Source of the DNA: Gnetum montanum
Taxonomy: Eukaryota; Streptophyta; Gnetopsida; Gnetales; Gnetaceae
Assembly (NCBI GenBank): GCA_015680685.1
Contig: MNCI01023945.1
Span: forward strand, 330,977 to 394,976
Length of the DNA stretch: 64,000 bases
Direction: 5' to 3'
Part shown: positions 22,851 to 33,488 of the stretch, in pieces
Numbering within the stretch: the stretch's first letter is position 1
How the letters are laid out: each line of letters begins with the position of its first letter
The notes under the pieces: generated by a model
What the model saw: only the letters and a program-made list of their open reading frames with translations
Databases searched by the model: none
What the model was told of the DNA's origin: nothing
Translations under genes and position numbers: made by a program

Positions 22851-24077
22851 GCTATTAGAGGTTGTTAACAAATGGCCAACAACCTTTGCTTGGTCATATC
22901 CCAAGCTGACTAGAATTGATCCATGGATATGCCAACATTGCATCTACATTGACCCAACCATGAAGCAAAGAAGGTAGCTATAAAGAAAAATGAATTCCAA
23001 ATTGAAGCAAATTATCAAGGAGGAAATGGAGCAACTCCTCAAGGTAGCTTTTATCTATTCCATCACAGATAGTGAGTGGATTAGCCCACTAGTAATCATG
23101 CCAAAGAAAGGTGGCAAGTGGTGGGTTTGCATCAACTTTAGGCTATTGAACATGACAACATTTAAAGACTAGTTTCCACTATCATTTTTGAACCAAGTGT
23201 TCGACACTATCTCCATCCATTGCTATTATACCTTCTTGGATAGTTATAGTGGCTATAACCAAATCCAAATTGCACCAAAAGATCAGGCCAAGACAACATT
23301 CACAAGTCCCTAGGGGACTTTTGCATATTGTAAGATGCCATTTGGTCTATGCAATGTTCCTACAACATTTCAATGCTTGGTCCTTAACATCTTCCAGTAG
23401 CAGATTAGTAGTGGTATGAAAGTCTTCATGGATGACTTCTCCACCTATGGAGCTATGTTTGAGCAAGCCTTGGGCTACCTTGAGCAAGTACTAAAAAGAT
23501 GTATGGAAACGAATCTACGATTCAATTGGCAAAAGAGCCACCTCATTGTCTAAGAAGACATTGTACTAGGGCATAGTATCATTCAAAAAAGGATTAAGGT
23601 AGACCTTGAAAAAATAAGGATCATCCAAGGAATAACCTTCCAACTAGAAATTATTAAAGATGTTCAGTCATTCCTTGGACACATTGGCTATTACTGATGA
23701 TTCATAGAGAATTTTTCTAAAATCACAAAATCATTGGTAGAGCTTACAAAGAAAGGTGAACCTTTCATCTAGACTAGGGAATGTAAACAATCATTCCAAT
23801 AGTTAAAATAGAAACTTGTAAAAACACCAATTCTACAAGTACCAGACTAGTCTAGACCATTCCACATCATGATGGATGCATCTAACTATGCCCTAGAATC
23901 TGTGCTTATGTAGTTGGACAATAAAAAATGTCCATACTATAGCCACTGCATAAGCCAAAACATTTTGTAGGCACAATTAAATTACACCACCACAAAGAAG
24001 GAACTAATGACAATGGTGTATGCTCTTAAAACGTTTAGGCATTATGTGCTTGGATACAAAGTATTTGTGCACACAAA
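22851..24077 (+). pseudogene. RT: Element D reverse transcriptase and RNase H, truncated
   Basis: Typical Athila RT: VIMPKKGGKWWVCINFRLLN (about 23095), FLDSYSGYNQIQIAP (about 23235), KMPFGLCNVPTTFQ, catalytic F-M-D-D at 23425-23436, and the thumb with SFLGHIGYY. RNase H starts about 23865 with FHIMMDASNYAL and runs to YVLGYKVFVHTN at 24077, where an antisense LTR begins. The rest of RNase H and the whole integrase are missing. Stops are mostly TAG for CAG or TGG. Confidence 0.85.
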
Positions 24078-24800
24078 TGTAATGACGAAAAATGTCGGCA
24101 GCTGGAATACCAAACAAAATCCATGTACACAGTCTTAACCATGGATCCGTGCGAGGGCTGTGCTGGAGAAAACGAATCCGTAGTGCCCTGAACGGTCTTG
24201 TCGATCAGACAGAGACTTACTAAATCAATAAATCGACGAAGATTATAGGTGTTTTGTGGAACGATTTGATTCAATAGATCGTTAAAGAAGAGGAAAACGA
24301 TGTAGATAAATTGCAATAATGACAGCATTAACGCGACAAAGGGAATCAGATCTAAGAGAAATGCATGATTTCAAGATCTGTACTTTGACTCGAAGGAACA
24401 AGTATCTTGTATACAAAATTACAATGGGAAGATTCCGATTATCTTGTGCGAAACATACACAAAATAATAAGAAAAAAAAATAGTTTAACAAGGAGTGCAG
24501 AATGGAGCTCGGTCTATCTTGTAAGCCAAAGACGGAGTGCAAGGAAGGTCAAGCTCGGATGTCTATCAACCAACTGTGTCTAATCAATAGATCTTGCCAA
24601 CTGCACCAGATGATCTCTCGATCTCTGATCTATCTTCTTCGCTTTAGATAGTCTCTGCTCCAAACTGCCAAGGATCACCGATGGGAGAACTGTATTTTTG
24701 CCAAAGGGTATGATCGCTCTTGCTGCCTAGTAGCATAGCACTTGGTTGCCCCACAGTGGATACATGGGTTCAAGACATGTATGGAAAGTGGAATCGAATG
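24078..24800 (-). repeat. Antisense LTR fragment related to the Tat LTRs of A and F
   Basis: Starts TGTAATGACGAAAAATGTCGG and, reading rightward, shares with the F LTR (46680) the blocks TGTACACAGT-TAACC, GATCCGTGCGAGGGC, GCCCTGAACGGTCTTGTCGATC and AGACTTACT. After about 24240 similarity is weak, so U3 is from another subfamily. The right border is uncertain and no TSD was found. It truncates element D within RNase H, so it is probably a solo LTR, perhaps with flanking deletion. Confidence 0.65.
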
Positions 24801-24919
24801 CTTATGTTAGGATTAGTTAAATGCTAGTTAATTAGTTACTTTAGATTAGTTAATCAAATTCTTTTTATCTACATTTTAAGTACCAAACTATAAAACATAA
24901 AATGATAAAAATTGGATGC

Positions 24920-25118
24920 CTCAATTACACTTAACCATACCAACATATGTCACAAGTGTAATTGGAAAGACAACGATTGACCTTAAGGCAAGATTCACTT
25001 CCTAAAGAACTAGTGAATTGAAAATGATAAAGTCCATGGAATTCAACTAGATCGCACATGAACGCTTTGTGATTTATATGGTTGGGTGTAGGGATACGTC
25101 ACTACTCATCACTCATCA
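24920..25118 (+). repeat. Element D 3' LTR remnant
   Basis: Matches the element D 5' LTR remnant (CACAAGTGTAATT, GACAACGATTGACCTTAAGG, ATATGGTTGGGTGTAGGG) and ends ACTCATCA at 25118. Its left border merges with unrecognised sequence after the antisense LTR fragment. Confidence 0.6.
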
Positions 25119-26873
25119 TAGAATTTTAAGCTCATTTTAGCCCTTTTAAACCTGATTCATCCTCCTACAGCTTGTACACTAAAGAACAAAGTTTTAGTTA
25201 TGCCATCATGGCAACTCTAGTGATTTTTGTAGGCCATACAACAATTGTAAATTTCATTGTAACCTATTTGGGGATCATGATATAATTTGCAATTTTCTGT
25301 ATAGGCATAGAAAAATGCACAATAATAGGTATGGATGAAGAAAGGAATCATTTGGATCATCTAGAACATGCATTCACCATTTAAATATATAAAGCATATT
25401 TTTTAGTTGAAAAGTATAGAAAACAAAGAGATAAAATGATAACAATATCAACCTACTTTCCTCATGTCTTTTATCTTTAATGTTTTTCAAAAGTCTTAGG
25501 AAGTATTTTTGAGGCTTTTGGATGTGTTTTAACTTGTTTCTGGAGATTTGGCAACTATGAATTGTTGTAGATTGCAATTTGTCATAGTATAAAATTTCAT
25601 ATTGTTGAAAATCACAATCAATCATAATCTATTAAAATTTGAAGAAAAAAAGGTTTCTAGCATTGGGTAGCAAGTTTTGGACTCCTACAAGTTCCAATGG
25701 GATTGAAGCCTAAAGATGCAAGCCACAATTACCTATAGTCAACATTAAAATAAAGAAGAAATTTTCTAAGTTTTACCTATGGGAGTAGGATGCAAGTCAC
25801 AATCTGAGATTACGAGGTGGATGTAAGCCACAATCACCTACAGTTTGGGAAAAAAAGCTATTTTTTTTAAAGTGCACTTTCTAAAAGGAATACCAATGGT
25901 TAAAAAAGACCAAGGGTCATCCTAGAAGCTATAAAAGGATGCCAAAGGACATAGACAAAGATAAGAGTGCAAAAAAATTATCCAAGGAAAGAACAAGAAA
26001 GTGTCAAGATGAAGAAAGATTGAGAGCACTTGAGGGATCTCGTGCTAGCCTTTCATTAGTTATGCTTTTGAATTTAGAACTCATTATCATTTTGCAATTA
26101 GACATAGCTATGACCTTGAATGATTTGAAGAAACTATAAATAAACAAGGATTTAGCTCTTCATAGAGACAAATGGTGAAAAAGAACTTATGTAGTTGATC
26201 TGATTTTGTTAGACTAGGCTAGCATGATGATGATAACATAGCTATCACCTTGGGGTTAGACATAGTCATTAATTTTTTCATAGGAGATATACCTTAAGCT
26301 AGTGCTTGGTACTAGCCCATGTGAGAAAAATGATTTTAAATTATTTTTTAGAATTATAATTTCTTTTTAATTTAGCTTTTAGCCATGAGATCTTTCTATG
26401 CCAAACCATAACTAGAATATAAGTCTAATTACTATTTTATTAGACAACATTCATTTATCTTGCCTTGTTAACTTTTGGGAGATAGAGGTAGAGAGGGAAA
26501 TTCTTTTGTATTGGAGACACAAAACTATATCTAGATATATATTATCAACCAAGACCTACAATAAGCCATTTATCCAAATATCCTTTTAGACATTACCTGC
26601 ATCCCATCATTAATATTCTATTTTGTTTAGGATTTAAATCTTAGTTGGGAGATTAAAGCCATGTGAGAATCCTTTAGTAGTGTTATCAATTACAAGTAGG
26701 ATAACTTGGCATTTTACTTCTTTAATTTATGGTAATTTTGATTATGTTCCACAACTACTTGTCAATTTGTCTAATTTCTTAGATATGAATATTTTAATAT
26801 TAATTTCTATATTATGGCTATTTCTAAGACTTTATATCATGCATGGTACATTAGTCAAAGTTTTGACCAAGTG
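25119..26873. other. AT-rich stretch without recognised genes
   Basis: No protein family, RNA gene or LTR pair recognised. A short motif GATGYAAGCCACAATYACCTA occurs twice (25709 and 25821). A 66-codon frame at 25939-26139 is highly charged and shows no family signature. Confidence 0.5.
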
Positions 26874-26939
26874 TTAAACCCCAAAATTAGTTTAACATAA
26901 ATAAGTATTCTTGTCAAATTCATGCATTTTAATTGATTT

Positions 26940-27290
26940 TAATTTGTATTTTATATTATATATTATTTGATTAATGTTTCATTAATATTTATTTTAGTTT
27001 ATTTTATTTTAGTTTAACTAATATGATATATTATATAAAAACATTGTATATTATATTAATATGATTATATATATATAATATAAACACTATATAAATATCA
27101 TATATACGTATTATATTATATATGCTATATAAACAATATATAAATATTATTATATATATGCATAATATATAATTATATATATTCTATAAACATTAGAATA
27201 TAAATAGTATACATAAGCATTATATATAAATATTATCATTTATATTATTATTATGAACTATATAAACAATTAAATAAATAATAAAATTAT
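26940..27290. repeat. TA-rich low-complexity block
   Basis: Long run of ATATAT, TATATAAAC and related words, with recurring (A)CTATATAAA(C/T)A units at about 30-40 bp spacing. It is not coding. Confidence 0.75.
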
Positions 27291-27299
27291 GGCAACAAG

Positions 27300-27700
27300 C
27301 CCATTCATGTGCTACGTATGGTGGGACTAGTAGCAGCACTACTGGCGATACTAGTGGCATTGGTAGCAATGGCAGTAGCGGTAGTTGTAGAGTGAGGGTT
27401 TGTGTTGTAGGCAATAGGAGTGAGAATTTGATAGAGCAAGTGAATGAGGATTTGATGGCAAGTGGATTAGCAATCGTAGTGACATAGCCAGAGTAGCAAT
27501 GACATCAATGCAGTAGCAGTAGCCTAAGCAACAACAACAACAAGCATGGCCATGGTAGGCAACAACAATAAGAGTGACGATGGTGATGGCAAGCATGGCA
27601 GTGGCATGACAGGTCAGAATAATGGCAACAGTAGGATGTAGTAAGGGTTTGACTATTCTAGCAACAACAACAGTGGTAGTGATAGGATGCACCAAGGGTA
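27300..27700. repeat. GTAGCA/GGCAAT trinucleotide-rich block
   Basis: Degenerate triplets (GTAGCAGTA, GGTAGCAATGGCA, CAACAACAAC) run in all frames and produce artificial open frames on both strands. Probably an expanded microsatellite remnant. Confidence 0.7.
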
Positions 27701-28422
27701 GTTGGTGGTAGCAAGTTGCTTCACATTAGCCCAAGATGCCTCTTTTGCCATTTTTGTGGAAGTTCACAATATTAAGGATGCCAAACTTGGCATTTCCACC
27801 AATTTAGATATATTGATGTCTATCTATCCATTATTAAAATATTTATTTTTAAACTTAGTTGAAGTATAAATAAGATTTCAATTTGTATTCAACAAGGGGC
27901 ATCTTTTGTGCAACCCAATGGGAACCCAACATCCACAAAATAGGCACCTAGGATTGATACCTAATTAAAATCCATACCATATTGAAATCAATTTTCTTTG
28001 AAGAATTGTAACATGAGGATTTGTTGAGCTTTGTGGCCACTAAAGACCATTAGAGTCCATTGTCGGGCTATCGAAGTTGCTACACTGTGAAAAAAACAAG
28101 GAAAAATCACAAATTAGGTGAAGTCTCCTAATCTTTGTATTTTTTATTTCAATATTAATTTAATCATTAATTTTCATTCTTGAACTTGTGATTAAAAGTT
28201 AGGGTGAAAATTTATGACTTTACTTATGAGTGATAGTCATAAGTGTGGAATTTTTTTGGATTCAATTCTAATTATCTATTATCTTAATGATTTCTTTTGA
28301 CTTTAAACTATTCCTCCATGGGATACGACTCATGGGTTAGTCATAGATGAGGTGACAATCTTTACAATGAAGAAAAGATAAATTTTAAAGGTATCCAACA
28401 CCAAATTTTAATTAGCTCATCA

Positions 28423-28445
28423 ATTTGGGATTGTTGTTAGGGAGG
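28423..28445 (+). promoter_or_regulatory. Possible primer binding site of element G
   Basis: ATTTGGGATTGTTGTTAGG directly follows the CTCATCA end and resembles a decayed Athila-type site (TTGG, then GTTG, then GGGA). No gag follows in the next 1.6 kb. Confidence 0.35.
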
Positions 28446-30093
28446 CCAACAAGGTCAATCATCATCAAGGGTTCAGTATATATATATTTTAAATTTGATT
28501 AAATTTTCAAAAAAAAGTATACATTTTTTCCATTCCATTACATTTTATTTTCTTTTTTTTAAAATGGTCTCCCTTAATTATTTTGTTTGTAATAAAAAAA
28601 ATTTTAAAAAGAAAGTGTAAATTTTAATTACATATTAAGGGAAAATCAATAGTCTATAACTTTTTCCTTGAAAAATGTAGAGGACAATAGGAAATTCTAT
28701 TATTAGTTGGAACTATAAATAATTTGGTGGCATCATGTCTTGAATGCAAAGGAGAAGAACAACTCCTACCTTGAGATAGGCAGGTTTAAACCTAAAATCC
28801 AATTAAGGATGAGCCTTAGATTAGTAAGTGTTTTACACATAATAAACTTCATTATTTTTTTAACAATATTCTTTAAAGTATAATGTTCATAAGTCAAGGT
28901 GGCTAAATAGCTCAGTTCAAGGTAATGCTTATTAGTGTTGATTTCTATTAAATAATTGCTTAGATGAGTCACTAAGGTGGAAAGGGTGTGTTATATTAGA
29001 CCTAGTTTCTCTGGTGGTAAAGGCATATAATATTAAGTAAAGTGCCATGTGAGCAACCCTTATAAAATGAACTTAGCTCCCACAAAAACCTCATGATTGA
29101 AGCCAGTCAAATATTGAATTTCTTGCAAAAAAAAAGAAATAAAATAAAAAAAAGCAAGAAACGAACAATAAAATAAGAAGAAAATGATGGCCCCACAAGA
29201 ACTTTCAATCATGAGCCACACTCCCACAAGAACCTTACAGTTAGGGCAATGCTCCAAGCTCATAATTTTTAAGCATTCCATAAGAACCCCCTCTTGTAAG
29301 AAAAGTGTTTAAGGGTTAGGCAATGATTACTAATCAAATAACGATGTCACTACCTTAGAACTAGGGTACAACACTAGCGATGACAAAGTGACTCCTTCGT
29401 GGTTGGTATCTTAATGGACAACTTCACTTCTAATCATTCATTTTACTCCATAATTTAGTTACTTTGTTTTTTCTTCTTTGTACTTCTTAGATTATTATTT
29501 TCTTTTTGCTTTTGTTTTTACCTCATTTTTAACTTTTGATATTCCTCTTTTTCATTTTTTAAAGTTATTATTCCATTTTTCTTTTGCATGGTCATCTCTT
29601 TTGACTAGTGGTGCTTTTGTGCATGGGTTTTCTTTGTATTTTCTATCATGTCTTCCATAAGTATTAGTGGTTGAGATTCCTACTATGATGACCAATGATG
29701 GATACTAAAACTCATTTACCCATTACCTTTGGTTTCCTCTTACTCATCTGGATACATAAAATCCAAGGCAATTCTTGCTTTTGGTATATCCTTTGACCAT
29801 ATTGCCTATTAATAACTTATCTTTGCTAATTAACCTAGGCATGTTTTATACCTTAGCTTAATTAGGGGGGTAGGATAACCAATTAATAAAGGATATGATA
29901 GTAGGGTATAACCAATTTGGAAGCTGAACCAAGATCAAGTTAGGGAATGAGTTAGATGTAAGTAATGCATCTTAGATCTTAAAATCATAGGAGAGGTTTA
30001 AGCCTTGAGGTTATAACACATTCTTACACCTAATTAAGTGGACCTTGTGAGGTAATATTATTCCCAAGAAATCCTAGGTAGGGCTTTCCTAAT
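28446..30093. other. AT-rich sequence, nothing recognised
   Basis: No domain or repeat pair found. A phrase like CCCACAAGAACCT occurs at 29075, 29190 and 29220, suggesting a degraded tandem or retroelement leader. The sequence stops at the LTR border of element C. Confidence 0.45.
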
Positions 30094-30810
30094 TGATGAG
30101 TGGCGAGATACCCCTACACTCAACCATACGAATACGAGCGTTACACGTGCAATCCGGTAGAACTCCACAGACTAAGTGCCTACACGCCTTATGGAACACT
30201 TAAGGTTAATCATTCGTTGTCTTACTAGACTTACTTGTTTTTTTCACAGTTGTATGGTTAAGTAAGTCTAAGGTACGTGATTTTTATGTCTTTTATGTTT
30301 TATCTCCTATGCTGACGAGGTGAAGGGTGAAGAGACTAATTAACTAACTTTAACTAACTAACTAAGCCTTAATTAACCTAGCATCAATATCCATTCCCAC
30401 TTACCATTCATACTCTGAACCAATGCAACCTTAGTTACCAAACACTATTCGTTACTGGGATCACCAAGCGTAACGCACGTGCTCGAACATACTAAATGCA
30501 CTTAACTACAGGAGAAGGGTTGAGAGAGATTTAATTAACTAACAAAGCATTTAAATGATAAACAATAAATAACAATAAGTAAAGTCCTATCTAGCTTAGT
30601 CCATGCACTACAAGGTTTATCCAAGAAGTTCATCTTTATTTCCGTACACAAACTTGTATTTAGGTACAATATTTGCTCGAATAAAGATCTGTTCACTTTG
30701 GAGCTCCTACTGTGGGCACATGGAAATTATTCTATCTTTGGAGAGGTAAAATTGCTAGAGTTTTGCTATGGTCTAGGCCTAGAATGAGAAGCAAGGGAGA
30801 GCGACCTCTT

Positions 30811-30820
30811 ATTTATATAT
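30811..30820 (-). promoter_or_regulatory. TATA box of the element C LTR
   Basis: ATATATAAAT on the minus strand, immediately downstream in LTR orientation of the GATATC palindrome cluster. Confidence 0.55.
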
Positions 30821-30831
30821 TTGATGACGCA

Positions 30832-30955
30832 CTACGATATCGCGTACACGATATCGCAGGGGATGCGATATCACAGCCGACGTGATATCGTGTATCACGG
30901 CGGACGTGATATCGCGTATGCAATATCATGGCCCATGTGATATCACATCCCATCA
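30832..30955. repeat. GATATC palindrome cluster in U3 of element C
   Basis: At least eight GATATC/GATATCGYG words alternate with GTACACG, GTATGC and CACGGCGG spacers at about 12-20 bp, for example CGATATCGCGTACACGATATC. Shorter versions occur in both LTRs of B. Likely a U3 control region. Confidence 0.75.
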
Positions 30956-32640
30956 TACCCCATGACTGAATAAAATCTTGTCCTTGAGTTTCTTACAAAA
31001 TATTTGGATGGTATGGGATTATTGACTCAAAGGGAACTAATGGTGAATGGGATGACATGTGAACGGATCATCATTACAGAACAAGACAAAACTGGTGTTC
31101 ACGACAACAAGAGTGAATACCTTATACATTTGACATCAAGCCTTATTTGGCAGCTGAGAGAGAAGAGAGAAGAAGTCTACTGCTGCCAATGCCAAGATTA
31201 CGCCTTTCGTTGTCTATCCATAAGCGTGCCATCCATCTTGCTCCTTGCATAGCTACTTTCAACACTACTCCATTCCAAGTATTCCCTCCAGATCCAATCT
31301 GTTGTTGTATGATTGTCATCTGCACACACAACACAGTCTTTATATTAGCAAGGGTAAATGAATCATAATGCAATTGATACCTTGCTTCATGGAAAGGTCC
31401 ATTGGTTGAGTTGGCTGATACGGATCTAGAGATATCATAGTGATTACCGAAGGTGTAGGGGTTAGGAGGAAATTGAAAAAATTTGGGTCCAGACCCCCAT
31501 AACTAAGAACGAACCTCCGATAGTGATAGAATGGAGAAAGAATAAAGAACAAGGAAGATGGAGCAAAGGACAACTATAACATTGGTGAAATAAATTTCAA
31601 GATGGAAATGAACAAAATAAAGTTGATTGCAAAAATGTTAAGGGAAAGAATTTAACCGATGCACCAAATAGAAATGTCAATGGATCCTCCCCAAAGCAGG
31701 CTCATGCCCTTAATGCCCTAACAAACCCACATTCGAAGAGTCCGTAGGCTCTAGGAATATCATTTGGGACAAGAGGTAAAGTCTTAACCACAAGAATTTA
31801 CCAAAAAGAAAACAATGCATCAACCAAAATATACACTAATGATACAACCAACAATGAGGTGAACAATGGAGAGAAGGATGGAGAGAAGAGAATGAAATGG
31901 AATCCCAAGAACAAGATGGTGTACAACCCCTTGTGTAGTTAATGATTAATGTGACTTAGTAGATCCCATTCCAAGTCTGGCCTCAAACAAACCACATCCA
32001 ATGACTTCGCATTAATGCATTTGGCCAATCCATCCCCTTGAAGTAACAAAAATTCCTTCCCAAAGAGCCACCACCATTCTGATGAAACAAGGAGGAGAGA
32101 ATGGGAAGCGAGAAGGGCCTTAGTTAGAGGGAACATTTTTATTTTAGTTCCATAACAAGGGGTGCTTGTAGCCCAAATGATTATTTCATCTAAGGGGTGT
32201 GCTTTGAATTCTCACTAGTCTTCTTTTTTTCTTTTTTTTCTTTTTTTTGTTTTATGTGTTTATGCGTGAGAATCACACCATGCAAAGACTTTGTTATTTT
32301 TATTTGCTCAGCTTCCTGATAATTAAGTAATGTCGAAATGGTAAGAAANNNNNNNNNNNNNNNNNNNNNNNNNNNNNNNNNNNNNNNNNNNNNNNNNNNN
32401 NNNNNNNNNNNNNNNNNNNNNNNNNNNNNNNNNNNNNNNNNNNNNNNNNNNNNNNNNNNNNNNNNNNNNNNNNNNNNNNNNNNNNNNNNNNNNNNNNNNN
32501 NNNNNNNNAAATTACAAGATGGATAACACACACACAAAGAAATGAAAAAGTATGAATGATGTTGTAAAACAAAAACAAGAAAAGTTAAAGAAATTTGTAA
32601 AACAAAAATGTGTAAAACAAAAACTTAAAAAGAACTAAGG
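30956..32640 (-). other. Element C 3' internal remnant with assembly gap
   Basis: Minus-strand sequence next to the LTR (TTTTATTCAGTCATGGGGTA) matches the polypurine-side sequence of B (TTTTATTCAGTTGTGGGGGTA, 44240-44260). Beyond that I see no RT, RNase H or integrase, although the connector that should precede RT ends at about 32650. Pol has been deleted or replaced. N bases at 32349-32508 lie inside. Confidence 0.5.
32349..32508. other. Assembly gap, 160 N
   Basis: Run of unknown bases. Open frames reported across it are not real. It falls in the pol-less part of element C, so missing pol sequence could be partly in the gap, though the true size is unknown. Confidence 0.98.
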
Positions 32641-32649
32641 GCCCTGAAT

Positions 32650-33035
32650 GATCAGCATAGGTGGCCATCTTCCTCATGACTAAATTGAAAGGGAGAGATC
32701 CAAAACAATGAGTGCCTATTTGAATTTCTTAGAAGTGCCCAACTCCTCCCAATTGGTGTTCTTAAGTTAAGGGTTGGAAGTCGGTGACACTTATACTCCA
32801 ATGTATCTATGCCTTTGTTGTGGATGTGAGTTGTTCCCCCAGTTCATTCCATGCATGTTGGTGGGTTGCTCTTTTGATTAGCTATCAACCATGAGGTGTC
32901 CACTTGTTGTGTGGTTGCTACATATAGGCACCTTTGTATCTAAGTTTCTAGGGCACACCAGTTGCATGTAGGAGATGTTCAGTATTCCTCCATGTCATCA
33001 CCCTCTGAGTCATTGTATGTGATGCATGGAACTTT
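32650..33035 (-). pseudogene. Element C protease-RT connector
   Basis: Minus-strand translation shows CLYVAT, then TCME and NWEELGTSKKFK, matching element D's CLYIAA, TLCMEPTE and YWEELEILDNFK. Broken by several stops. Similarity ends near 32650. Confidence 0.5.
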
Positions 33036-33488
33036 CTACTTCTTGATCTTTCCATAAATATTTACCTTAAATATTTCCAAGGAAAGATCATGGATTCCTA
33101 GGCATGCATCTATTGTACTTAGCCATGCCCTTCCCATTATAATTGGGAAGTCCCCTTTGTTGCTGTTGACTTCTATCACTAGGAAATCAGCTGGGTATGA
33201 CCAATCACACATAGTGGTAACGATGTCCTCCACCAATCCCAATGGAATGGTGATGGACTGGTCAGGCAACTCTAGTTGAATATTTCTCTTCTTAAGTGTA
33301 GACAGGTTCCAGGCTTTATACATTTCTCGTGAGATTAAGTTGACTCCAGAACCTAAGTCAAGAAGAGCCTTATGAGGTTCATTCCCATCGACTTGGAGGT
33401 AGATTAAGGGACTTCTAGGGTTAAAAAGTTTCCTGGGAAGGTGGCCTACCTTGATCCAATTAGTAACGGTATGTGTTAACATAACCAT
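33036..33488 (-). pseudogene. pro: Element C protease, intact stretch of 150 codons
   Basis: Athila-type aspartic protease. The catalytic segment reads ALLDLGSGVNLISREM, with the Asp kept and Gly-Ser where D has decayed. Later come the VEDIVTTMCDWSYPADFLV segment and FPIIMGRAWLST. Unlike other coding in this window, the whole domain is free of stops. It belongs to a pol-less, 5'-truncated element, so it is not a working gene, but it may be the youngest coding tract here. Confidence 0.8.

Larger units (their letters stand above)
26874..28422 (+). repeat. Possible old LTR (element G), poorly bounded
   Basis: Ends AGCTCATCA and is followed by a primer-site-like sequence. Before it lies GGGATACGACTC, the type of U5 sequence often seen just upstream of primer sites in plant gypsy LTRs, and a TATAAATA word is near 27867. 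It contains a TA-rich block (26940-27290) and a GCA/GTA-rich block (27300-27700). The start at TGTTAAACCCC (26874) is a guess and no second LTR was found. Confidence 0.3.
30094..30955 (-). repeat. Element C 3' LTR (antisense, Athila type)
   Basis: 862 bp bounded by TGATGAG and CCCATCA, near-inverted ends as in element B. Reading on the minus strand it has the U3 palindrome cluster (30832-30955), TATA (30811-30820) and U5 ending in GTATGGTTGAGTGTAGGGG, matching B and D. No matching TSD or 5' LTR is in the window. Confidence 0.78.

Noticed and set aside
25939-26139. Small charged protein of 66 codons
   Set aside because: No homologue recognised, isolated in AT-rich DNA; chance frame cannot be excluded.
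27220-27695. Two open frames of 64 and 114 codons on the minus strand
   Set aside because: They arise from the GCA/GTA triplet-rich block, which is open in several frames; composition, not coding, explains them.
32190-32578. Frames spanning the N run
   Set aside because: Unknown bases were read through; no real codons support them.
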